The translations under genes were made by a program, and so were the position numbers. A model generated the notes under the pieces. That model worked only from the letters and a program-made list of their open reading frames with translations. It was not told the origin of the DNA and did not search any database. Shown here piece after piece: positions 7,084-14,181 of a stretch of 20,926 nt of DNA. The DNA lies in assembly GCA_016779685.1 (NCBI GenBank), contig JADHND010000006.1, positions 1 through 20,926 of the forward strand, given 5' to 3'. Numbering within the stretch: position 1 is the stretch's first letter; each line of letters opens with the position of its first letter. The stretch is from Shewanellaceae bacterium (GTDB taxonomy: Bacteria; Pseudomonadota; Gammaproteobacteria; Enterobacterales; Shewanellaceae).

Positions 7084-7821
7084 ATGCCCATGTCGCTCCA
7101 AATTGACACGCTCTTTGCCGACCGCCAGCCCCAGGTAGCTGATTTTGAATTTAATGACCAAGTGGCTGATGTTTTTGCGGATATGATCCAACGCTCAGTA
7201 CCCGGTTATCAGACCATCTTACAAGGTATAGGTGATATTGCAAAGCGAGTGGTCACCGCCCATAGCCGCGTCTATGATTTAGGTTGCTCGCTAGGTGCCG
7301 CATCGTTAAGCGTTCAACGTCAAGTAACCGTTTCTCCCTACCAAATCATTGCGATTGATAACTCCACAGCCATGTTACAGCAGGCTCGATGTCATTTAAA
7401 TCGCTTCAAAAGTTCTTTTGACGTTGAATTGCGCCATGAAGATATCATCGAATCAACGCTGAACGAAGCATCATTGGTGATTTTAAACTTTACCCTGCAA
7501 TTCTTAAAGCCTGAAGCGCGTGCTACCTTGATCCAAAAAATTTACCACAGCTTACAACCCGGTGGTGCACTGATCATATCGGAAAAATTATGCTTTGAAT
7601 CCCCTCAGATTCAAAGCCTCTTGGATGATATGCACATCGATTTTAAGCGCGCCCAAGGTTATTCTGAATTAGAAATTAGTCAAAAACGGCAGGCGATCGA
7701 GCATGTTATGCGCCCTGATACTTTGGCCACACACCAGCAACGACTTCAAGCAGCTGGCTTCACCCAGCAACATACTTGGTTTCAATGCATGAATTTTATC
7801 TCGCTGGTGGCCATCAAATGA
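7084..7821 (+). CDS. cmoA: carboxy-S-adenosyl-L-methionine synthase CmoA
   Basis: CmoA makes carboxy-SAM from SAM and prephenate, the donor used by CmoB for wobble-uridine (cmo5U34) modification of tRNA. The protein is 245 residues from ATG 7084 (or 243 from ATG 7090). An open frame continues upstream to 6961, but those 41 codons lack family similarity. Landmarks are ADVFADMIQRSVPGY (28-42), the Rossmann SAM-binding loop VYDLGCSLGAASL (63-75), IIAIDNSTAM (88-97), NFTLQFL, and HIDFKRAQGYSELEISQKR. Its stop overlaps the cmoB start (ATGA), so the two are translationally coupled. No strong Shine-Dalgarno is visible. Confidence 0.95.
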   Translation: MPMSLQIDTLFADRQPQVADFEFNDQVADVFADMIQRSVPGYQTILQGIGDIAKRVVTAHSRVYDLGCSLGAASLSVQRQVTVSPYQIIAIDNSTAMLQQARCHLNRFKSSFDVELRHEDIIESTLNEASLVILNFTLQFLKPEARATLIQKIYHSLQPGGALIISEKLCFESPQIQSLLDDMHIDFKRAQGYSELEISQKRQAIEHVMRPDTLATHQQRLQAAGFTQQHTWFQCMNFISLVAIK

Positions 7822-8789
7822 ATGCTTTTACTGACTTCTACGTGACGATAGCTCAGCACCCTGATTTACAGCATTGGCTGTCTCATATACCCACCAAACT
7901 CGATCTGTGGCAAACCCATAAATGCCATAAATTTTATTCAAGATGGCAAAAAGTTTTGGCCAAGTTATCTCCTATAACAGGTGCCGAGTTACAACTTGAT
8001 GATGGTTTTTATTTGCAAGGAGATGTTCCGCTCATACCACAAGAGCAAACCAAAATAACCAATCTTCTGCAAACATTTAAGCCATGGCGAAAAGGTCCTT
8101 TTTATTTACATGGCATCGAACTCGAAACCGAATGGCGCTCAGACTGGAAATGGCAACGACTCATTCCCCACATTCAACCGTTATCAGGTAAAACCGTTTT
8201 GGATGTCGGTTGCGGTAATGGCTACCATATGTGGCGTATGCTTGGGGCAGGCGCTACCACAGTGATCGGCATTGATCCCTCAACGCTCTTTCTGTGTCAA
8301 TTTCGAGCCATTAAAGCATTAGCTCAGCCGAATGCCCCTGTGTTTCTCTTACCATTAGGGATAGAAGATTTGCCTTCGCATGCAGCCTTTGATACAGTTT
8401 TTTCCATGGGGGTGCTCTATCATCGATGCTCACCTATCGATCATATCCTACAATTAAAGGCACAGTTAAAAGTTGGTGGGCAGCTCATTTTGGAAACCAT
8501 GGTGATCGAAGGCGATGAACAAACGGTGTTAACACCTATAGATCGGTATGGCAAAATGAACAATGTTTGGTTTCTACCGTCGGTTAAAACTTTACAAGTC
8601 TGGCTCAAAAAATGTGGTTTTACAGATATTGAAGTGATCAATGTAAACACAACCTCAATCGAGGAACAGCGCCGTACCGACTGGATGACAAGTGAATCGT
8701 TAACGGATTATCTTTCATCTGATCAGCAGCTAACAGTTGAAGGTCATCCAGCACCGATTCGAGCAACGATAACGGCCATAAAAGGATAG
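7818..8789 (+). CDS. cmoB: tRNA U34 carboxymethyltransferase CmoB
   Basis: CmoB transfers the carboxymethyl group of carboxy-SAM to 5-hydroxyuridine at position 34 of several tRNAs, giving cmo5U. It is 323 residues from ATG 7818, the same length as the E. coli enzyme. An earlier in-frame ATG at 7776 lies inside cmoA and lacks family support. Visible are an N-terminal helical region, PWRKGPFYLHGIELETEWRS (89-108), the binding loop LDVGCGNGYHMWRM (128-141), GIDPSTLFLCQF, and SMGVLYHRCSP. It overlaps cmoA by four bases and is followed eight bases later by the lipoprotein gene. Confidence 0.96.
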   Translation: MNAFTDFYVTIAQHPDLQHWLSHIPTKLDLWQTHKCHKFYSRWQKVLAKLSPITGAELQLDDGFYLQGDVPLIPQEQTKITNLLQTFKPWRKGPFYLHGIELETEWRSDWKWQRLIPHIQPLSGKTVLDVGCGNGYHMWRMLGAGATTVIGIDPSTLFLCQFRAIKALAQPNAPVFLLPLGIEDLPSHAAFDTVFSMGVLYHRCSPIDHILQLKAQLKVGGQLILETMVIEGDEQTVLTPIDRYGKMNNVWFLPSVKTLQVWLKKCGFTDIEVINVNTTSIEEQRRTDWMTSESLTDYLSSDQQLTVEGHPAPIRATITAIKG

Positions 8790-8797
8790 CATACAAG

Positions 8798-9085
8798 ATG
8801 AAACGGATTTCAATTTTGCCGCTGATTGCAGGTCTCGGTCTCAGTGGCTGTCAAACGACCTCCAATCCTGCCCAACCACCACTGACCAATCAAGGCAGTT
8901 CTGCGGATTTGCGGATTCAGGATATAAACAGCAGTTTGCAGCGTCATTACCAACAAGTTTCTCAAGAAGTTAGACAGAATTGTCCTGATGCAGCGACCAT
9001 TGAACAACTACAAAAAACGCTCCAACGCTTACGTGAAAAAGTAAAGCGACAACAAGATATGTTAAAACAACAACAGTCCTCTTGA
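8798..9085 (+). CDS. small lipoprotein with a Cys-Pro helical module
   Basis: This 95-residue protein has a lipoprotein signal: MKR, a hydrophobic core and the lipobox LSGC with the lipidated cysteine at C18. It is followed by a Pro/Gln/Ser-rich spacer (19-45). The rest is helical and probably coiled-coil: residues 46-78 have heptad-like hydrophobics around C62-P63, and the tail is very Gln/Lys-rich. The 46-78 segment aligns without gaps with residues 30-62 of the next gene product (14 of 33 identical by eye). Residue 19 is Gln rather than Asp, so outer-membrane sorting is expected. I do not recognise a named family. An AAGGA inside the end of cmoB may serve as its ribosome-binding site. Confidence 0.8.
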   Translation: MKRISILPLIAGLGLSGCQTTSNPAQPPLTNQGSSADLRIQDINSSLQRHYQQVSQEVRQNCPDAATIEQLQKTLQRLREKVKRQQDMLKQQQSS

Positions 9086-9131
9086 ATAAAGAGATATTCT
9101 GGCAACATTGAATCCACAAGGAGCGTTCTTG

Positions 9132-9830
9132 ATGAAGTTTTACTTAATTTGCCTGCTATGGCTTTTTAGCCTCCCACAAACTGCCACGGCGGCGGTTAAC
9201 CGCGCAGAACTCAAGCAGTCTCTGACGCAATATCAACGCCAAGTTGATCAAGCATTTAGATCACATTGCCCCTCTAAGCAGCAAACCGAGCAACTGCTTA
9301 AACAATTGGCGTTGCTAAATTTTAATGTTGATCCCAATAAAAATGCGGCTGAATTTTGTCCCACCAAAAGTTTTGACAATAAAATTGTGCTGGGATTATT
9401 AGAAGTTGTCCAACTCAATGATATGATGGTAAGTGCGCAAGCAATGATTGATACCGCAAAAAAACTGTCTTTTTTAGATGCCAGAGACATTGAAATTTAT
9501 AAAAAACAGGGGCAAAAGTGGGTTCGTTTCGGCCTCAAAACCAAAGGTGAAACGCAACCCACTCAATTGTTTGAACGTCCAATCTTGCGATTTACTCAAG
9601 TGCAGCAAAGCGTGTCCGGATCTTTAGTTAGACGCCCTGTAATTAAAACCAAAGTCACCATTGGACCCCATCAAAAAGACACAGAGGTGGTTCTTAACAG
9701 TCGACAACAAGGCGACTATCCATTCTGGGTCGGGCGAGATTTTATAGAAGATGCTGCTATTGTTGACATCAGCAGTACATTTTTACAAAGTAGTGAGCAA
9801 GCCGAACATCATTTATCGAAAAATGAGTGA
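9132..9830 (+). CDS. exported retropepsin-like protein (PF05618 'ATP-dependent zinc protease' family), probably inactive
   Basis: The 232 residues begin at ATG 9132, supported by AAGGAG eight bases upstream; a TTG at 9108 is less likely. Residues 1-20 form a signal peptide. Residues 30-62 are a helical module with C46-P47, and a second Cys-Pro lies at 76-77. From about 84 to 210 the protein follows the PF05618 retropepsin-like pattern seen beside RimK-like ligases: KIVLGLLEVVQL, then IDTAKKLSFLDARDIE (106-121), QKWVRF (128-133), VRRPVIKTKV (166-175) and a YPFWVGRDF segment (196-204). The family catalytic motif is DTGA-x-T-S; here it is D107-T-A-K-K-L-S. The second motif, usually LTDRS, is L188-N-S-R-Q. 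Asp107 remains but its surroundings are altered, so a non-catalytic role is likely. It follows the lipoprotein by 46 bp and precedes the ligase by 36 bp. The family call is by motif recall, not by search. Confidence 0.75.
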   Translation: MKFYLICLLWLFSLPQTATAAVNRAELKQSLTQYQRQVDQAFRSHCPSKQQTEQLLKQLALLNFNVDPNKNAAEFCPTKSFDNKIVLGLLEVVQLNDMMVSAQAMIDTAKKLSFLDARDIEIYKKQGQKWVRFGLKTKGETQPTQLFERPILRFTQVQQSVSGSLVRRPVIKTKVTIGPHQKDTEVVLNSRQQGDYPFWVGRDFIEDAAIVDISSTFLQSSEQAEHHLSKNE

Positions 9831-9843
9831 ACGCTTCTATAAT
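9816..9843 (+). promoter_or_regulatory. candidate internal promoter before the ATP-grasp gene
   Basis: A perfect TATAAT (9838-9843) lies 16 bp from TCGAAA (9816-9821, 4 of 6 to TTGACA). It straddles the end of the retropepsin-like gene. A start near 9850 would give a 17-nt leader to ATG 9867, letting the ligase and the two genes after it be expressed apart from cmoAB. Confidence 0.4.
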
Positions 9844-9866
9844 TAGACAATAGGCTGATTAATAAC

Positions 9867-10832
9867 ATGAGTGATCAATTTATGTTGTCAACCCCGAAGT
9901 ACTCAATCGAACCCACCGTTCGCGGTGCATTGAATCTACATCGTCGTAATACCGATTTTATTAATCGTTACAATCCGAAGCATTTGTTTGATTTGGCTGA
10001 CAACAAAATTAAAACCAAACAAAAAGCGCGCTTATGTCAGATTCAAACGCCCCATATTCTAGATATCATCAACAATATTAAAGATGTGTATAAATTAAGA
10101 TCCATCCGCCATATCCCAACCATCGTCATTAAGCCTGCTCAAGGCAGTGGCGGCCGTGGTATTCTGATTCTGAATCAACATGGGCCAGGTCAATTTAGTA
10201 AAATTAATGGCGAAATTATCTCGTTTAAAACTATTTGCCAGCATCTTGAAAAAATTTTTCGAGGTGAATATACCCTTGGTGGATATGCAGATGTGGCGAT
10301 GGTTGAACAAGTTGTACCTTCCCATTCTTATTTGAAAGATTATAGCCTAGACGGCTTACCCGACATACGGATTATTGTGTTCGCTGGTTATCCAATCATG
10401 GCCATGCTAAGACTGGCTACATCCATGTCAGAAGGAAAAGCCAATTTACATCAAGGCGCTATTGGAGTCGGACTAAACATTCATGCTGGGCAAGCCATCA
10501 AAGCCATTCAATTTAATCGATTTCTCAGCACACATCCAGATACTGGGCGGCTGTTATCGAAAATCCAAGTCCCCTTTTGGAATAAAATGCTACATTTAGC
10601 AGCACAATGCTATGATATGTCTGGCCTTGGTTATCTAGGTGTTGATATTGTATTGGATGCCCATAGAGGACCGTTGCTCTTAGAGCTGAATGCCAGGCCA
10701 GGATTAAGCATCCAAACAACCAACGGTCTGAGCCTCCTTCCAAGATTAAAAACCATCGAAAATCTATGTCCTATGAATATGACCCCTCAACAAAGAATCA
10801 ACTATGTCAAAAAAGAATTTAGTACTCTTTAG
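9867..10832 (+). CDS. ATP-grasp ligase, alpha-L-glutamate-ligase-like (RimK-related)
   Basis: This 321-residue cytoplasmic ATP-grasp enzyme belongs to the RimK-related 'alpha-L-glutamate ligase-like' family (TIGR02291 / PF14397 by recall), expected to form an amide bond between an amino acid and an acceptor. Landmarks are NLHRRNTDFINRYNP (23-37), TIVIKPAQGSGGRGILIL (85-102) with ATP-binding K89 and the Gly-rich loop, E147 in MVEQVV, PDIRIIVFAGYPIMAMLRLA (165-184), EGKANLHQGAIGVGL (189-203), and the metal-binding end with D260, E273 and N275 in LLLELNARPGLSIQ. All key residues look intact, so it should be active. Substrate and acceptor are unknown. Family members usually sit beside a PF05618 protein and a 7-TM inactive transglutaminase; the first is present, the second is not. 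The last 29 bases overlap the next gene. Confidence 0.9.
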   Translation: MSDQFMLSTPKYSIEPTVRGALNLHRRNTDFINRYNPKHLFDLADNKIKTKQKARLCQIQTPHILDIINNIKDVYKLRSIRHIPTIVIKPAQGSGGRGILILNQHGPGQFSKINGEIISFKTICQHLEKIFRGEYTLGGYADVAMVEQVVPSHSYLKDYSLDGLPDIRIIVFAGYPIMAMLRLATSMSEGKANLHQGAIGVGLNIHAGQAIKAIQFNRFLSTHPDTGRLLSKIQVPFWNKMLHLAAQCYDMSGLGYLGVDIVLDAHRGPLLLELNARPGLSIQTTNGLSLLPRLKTIENLCPMNMTPQQRINYVKKEFSTL

Positions 10833-12384
10833 CTTATTGTTGATGATAAATCCAGCGCGCGCAGCTCTGGGTTCACATTCAACTGATCATTTCCTCAAGC
10901 AATGCCAATCACTAGAGCCGATTGATGCTATTTATTATGATGCTGATAGCGGTCTGGATAATATAAACCGGCTTGAGCCACAAATAAATAAGCTATTTAG
11001 CTTAATTGAAATGGGGCGATGGCATCGTCATCACGTTCAATTTGACCATCTAAAAAAAGCCCTTTGGTCTTGTCAAAAAAAATTATATCTCTATCAAGAT
11101 CAGACCTTAGCAAACTTTAAAAAAAATCAATGGGTAGAAAAACTGAATGCATCCCGAGAACCCCGTGTGCAACTTTATCAAAAAGCTTTATACAGAGCAC
11201 TTAAAAATTATCACTCTCTGCCCGAAAAAAAGACCTTTAAACAGCAAGCATTAAAGTACCAAAAACAAGTACATAAATCACGCCAACAATTGACCATTGA
11301 ACCTCAATGTCAACTTCCCAATCCGCTTTCAACACAAGCGAAGCATTTTATTTGGTCTTACTTATTACAACAAGACAATGTGAATTGCCGGAAAAATGTC
11401 TGGTATGACTGGCAACAACCCCAAACAAAAGCCATTCAACTAGCCAAACAAGAAGTCTGGCAACATTATCAAGCTCAGATCGAAAATGAGGAATTTAAAA
11501 ATATAGCTCAATTTCAGCTGCAATTTAACTACTTGCATCAAACCGCTTGGGTCAGTTTCTTTTTAAATCAGTTTAATCAAAAAATCATCGAAGAACCATG
11601 GAACATCAAACAGAATATTTCAACTTTCAAAATGAAAGCTTACCGTCGCCTACAACCGATCAATAGCCGCTTATGGTTGGTTCAAGTCATCAATAAATTA
11701 GGGCTGCGATTGGATAAAGTAGCCACTGATCATTGGCGTTTATGGCATCAAAAAAGAATCTTAGGTGAACTCTACCTTGAGCCAAGTCAGCGCATCAAAA
11801 GTATACCTATTCAAGCTAGTGTCGCTGGCTTTCAGTATGGAATACACACCATTCAATTACCTAAAGAAGTACAATATATCGATCAAAAACGAAGATTGAT
11901 ACAGGCGTTGGGATTGAGCTTATCTCGGCTAGCAACCACTCAAGAATACAACTTACTTCAAAAGCATGGCACACCTGATGACTTAAAAAAAGTAGGCATT
12001 TTTTGGCTGATGGATACGTTTGCGCCTTATCCGAAAATGTGGCATGATGTTGACTTGGTCAAGACCAAATTATCTATCTGGAGAGGCCAAGCAGCTCTGA
12101 CCTTGACCACAGCGTCGAATACTCAGTTGGCCGAACCCAGCTTTGAATTTTTACAGCTCCCCTTGGGGGCCACATATTATCAAGACATATGGCAAAGACA
12201 ATTGGCTGTTTTTTTAGATCAAAAGTTTTGTACTTCAACGGAAGCCATGTTTCAAATTTTGTTTGAAAAAAGCATGATTGAAGTGATTGAACGGTCGCGG
12301 CAACAGCAATCAATGCTGTCTTTTATTGGAAAAGTTTTAAGTCCGCCTTACCAATGTCAACGAGACAGTGCAGCAGAAATTTAA
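10804..12384 (+). CDS. exported 526-residue protein, possibly a degenerate M3-family metallopeptidase
   Basis: A signal peptide (1-20, cleavage after NPARA) and six cysteines (34, 90, 169, 195, 476, 518) indicate a periplasmic protein; no other membrane helix is visible. The start ATG 10804 lies within the ligase gene (29-base overlap); the next ATG would destroy the signal peptide. Residues 25-300 are helical, rich in Gln, Lys and aromatics, and unrecognised. Residues 319-480 resemble by eye the M3 (Dcp/OpdA-type) core: LGELYLEPSQRIKS (320-333) for the LGxxYxDxxxRxxK strand, LIQALGLSLS (365-374) for LFHEFGHALH, TPDDLKK (390-396) for the TPRDFVE segment, and ATYYQDIW (456-463) for the AGYYSYLW segment. 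The spacing between the second and third elements fits Dcp without gaps. The zinc ligands and base become Q367, A368, L371 and K396, so it cannot be a zinc peptidase. The fold call is an inference; secretion is well supported. Confidence 0.55.
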   Translation: MSKKNLVLFSLLLMINPARAALGSHSTDHFLKQCQSLEPIDAIYYDADSGLDNINRLEPQINKLFSLIEMGRWHRHHVQFDHLKKALWSCQKKLYLYQDQTLANFKKNQWVEKLNASREPRVQLYQKALYRALKNYHSLPEKKTFKQQALKYQKQVHKSRQQLTIEPQCQLPNPLSTQAKHFIWSYLLQQDNVNCRKNVWYDWQQPQTKAIQLAKQEVWQHYQAQIENEEFKNIAQFQLQFNYLHQTAWVSFFLNQFNQKIIEEPWNIKQNISTFKMKAYRRLQPINSRLWLVQVINKLGLRLDKVATDHWRLWHQKRILGELYLEPSQRIKSIPIQASVAGFQYGIHTIQLPKEVQYIDQKRRLIQALGLSLSRLATTQEYNLLQKHGTPDDLKKVGIFWLMDTFAPYPKMWHDVDLVKTKLSIWRGQAALTLTTASNTQLAEPSFEFLQLPLGATYYQDIWQRQLAVFLDQKFCTSTEAMFQILFEKSMIEVIERSRQQQSMLSFIGKVLSPPYQCQRDSAAEI

Positions 12385-12407
12385 GAGATATAATAAGAAG
12401 AAAATAG

Positions 12408-14132
12408 ATGTCCAACAAAAATTATCCCCTACACTTGCTCCACATTGGAGACACTCATTCATATTTTGATCCAGCCTGGGTTAACTTTTCTTTACAGGCT
12501 AAGCACCAGACGTATACCTTAAAATGTAGCAGTGGCGGCTATGCTCGGCTACAGACTCAAATTAAAGCGTTTAAACAACATCATGCAGATATGCCCTCTT
12601 TGTTTCTGCACGGCGGCGATCTCTTTCAAGGCAGCTTATATTACAATTGCTTTGGCGAAGAGGCCAATGCACGCTTGATTAACTTACTTTCCCCCGATGC
12701 TATTGTCTTAGGAAACCATGATATAGATGATGGTTCAGCGGTATTACGCCCCTTCTTAGATCAGCTAGATTGCCCTATGTTAGCGGGTAATATGGACACA
12801 TCAGCTGAAGCTGTGAATAAAAAATATCCCTTAGCGGATCACCCTCAATTGTATGCGTATGACGCCAAACAGCAGCGGGCTCAAGTTATATTACAGCCCT
12901 TTCATGACACGCAACTGGCTATTTTTGGCATTACCTTAGACAACATGCACCAAGTCGCTAAAGCCGATGATGACCTGCTTTTTCATGATGCCATTGAAGT
13001 TGCGCAACAGACTGTTGCCTATCTAAAAAAAAACCACATTCATCACATTGTGGTGATCTCGCATCTAGGCTTACACGCTGATCGTAGGTTGGCTGAACAA
13101 GTCCCCGGCATTAGTTTGATAGTGGGCGGCCACTCTCATAGTCTCCAAGGCGACTTTCAAACCTTAGGAATCAATACGGTTTTGCCTTATGGCGAAACCG
13201 TATCAGGGGTGCCTATTTTTCATGCAGGCAAGCACACAGAAGTGCTGGGTTCGAGCCAACTGATGCTTGACGAATCGGGGCGTGTCAAGGATATCAAGGG
13301 AGGAAATTGGTGGCTGTTGAGTTCAGATTTACGTCGAGAGATCAGGGATCAAATCCAGGCACCAGAAACGCAGGCGTTATTGCTGCAACAACTGTCTCAG
13401 CATCCCCAAGTCTTGCTGGTGGAAGCTCATCCCGAGATTGAAACTTTATTAGCGACACATTATCGTCCTATCATGACCGAGATGAGTCAGCAAATCATTG
13501 TTCACTTAGATAAGTCTATTTTGCACACACGATTGCCAAGTCAACATTTGCCTGAAGGCAGTCAGCTCACCCCCTTGGTTGCACAATCTTTTTATGAATA
13601 TGCCCGCAATCAGCAAAGTATCTCTTTAGATTTTAGTCTGCACAATGCGGGCTGCGTCCGTGCTTCGCTTTATCAAGGCCAAGTCAGCTACGCAGATATG
13701 TTGGGATCAGTGTTGCCCTTTAATAAACCGATAGTGTGTTTTAAAATACAGGGGAAATGGCTCAAACGAGCTATTGAGGGCGCTATTGACAATGCCTACC
13801 ATCGACACCCTAAAAGTACAGGAACCGGTAGTTACCCGTACGCATATCTTCTAAAATGGACCTATCACCATGATGCGCCGGCTTTAAGACGGTTAACAGA
13901 TGTGTGGATTTGGCAAAATCAGCAATGGTGTCCAGTTTTGGATGATAGCTTGTATCAGGGGGCATGCTCAGATTACACCTTGTCTGGCAAGGAAGGCTAT
14001 ACTGCTCTGCAACATGCGACTGATCACATTTACTTAGACAAACTCATGACCGATATCTTTATTGATTGGTTAAAAAATTATCAGTCTAAAGCATCACTTG
14101 CCCTAGAGAGCGCTCAGGAATTAACCGCTTAA
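12408..14132 (+). CDS. 5'-nucleotidase/UshA-family metallophosphatase without signal peptide
   Basis: This 574-residue two-domain phosphatase should hydrolyse nucleotides or nucleotide-sugars. The N-terminal metallophosphatase domain shows D15 and H17 (LLHIGDTHS), D71 (GGDLFQGS), N103-H104-D105 (LGNHDID), H219 (VISHLGLH), and H242 with H244 (VGGHSHS), so the dimetal site is complete. The C-terminal substrate domain has HNAGCVRASLYQGQVSYADM and VLPFNKPIVCFKI. It has GKEGY where GGDGY is usual and NAGCVR where NGGxIR is usual, so specificity may differ. The N-terminus MSNKNYPLHLLHIGD goes straight into the first motif with no signal peptide, unlike periplasmic UshA, suggesting a cytoplasmic enzyme. 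It follows the previous gene by 23 bp and is last in the row before the terminator. Confidence 0.88.
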   Translation: MSNKNYPLHLLHIGDTHSYFDPAWVNFSLQAKHQTYTLKCSSGGYARLQTQIKAFKQHHADMPSLFLHGGDLFQGSLYYNCFGEEANARLINLLSPDAIVLGNHDIDDGSAVLRPFLDQLDCPMLAGNMDTSAEAVNKKYPLADHPQLYAYDAKQQRAQVILQPFHDTQLAIFGITLDNMHQVAKADDDLLFHDAIEVAQQTVAYLKKNHIHHIVVISHLGLHADRRLAEQVPGISLIVGGHSHSLQGDFQTLGINTVLPYGETVSGVPIFHAGKHTEVLGSSQLMLDESGRVKDIKGGNWWLLSSDLRREIRDQIQAPETQALLLQQLSQHPQVLLVEAHPEIETLLATHYRPIMTEMSQQIIVHLDKSILHTRLPSQHLPEGSQLTPLVAQSFYEYARNQQSISLDFSLHNAGCVRASLYQGQVSYADMLGSVLPFNKPIVCFKIQGKWLKRAIEGAIDNAYHRHPKSTGTGSYPYAYLLKWTYHHDAPALRRLTDVWIWQNQQWCPVLDDSLYQGACSDYTLSGKEGYTALQHATDHIYLDKLMTDIFIDWLKNYQSKASLALESAQELTA

Positions 14133-14134
14133 TC

Positions 14135-14164
14135 AAAAAAAAGCGGCTTTCATGCCGCTTTTTT
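14135..14164. terminator. bidirectional terminator between the nucleotidase gene and htpX
   Basis: GCGGC/GCCGC with a six-base loop is extended by an A-run on the left pairing with a T-run on the right. It begins just after the nucleotidase stop, and htpX converges from the other side, so it can end both transcripts. Confidence 0.9.
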
Positions 14165-14181
14165 CACTATAACCAGAGCCT

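Noticed and set aside
10804..12384. The 526-residue protein as the missing 7-TM inactive transglutaminase
   Set aside because: After the signal peptide there are no membrane helices and the sequence is strongly polar, so it cannot be that partner even though it occupies a neighbouring slot.
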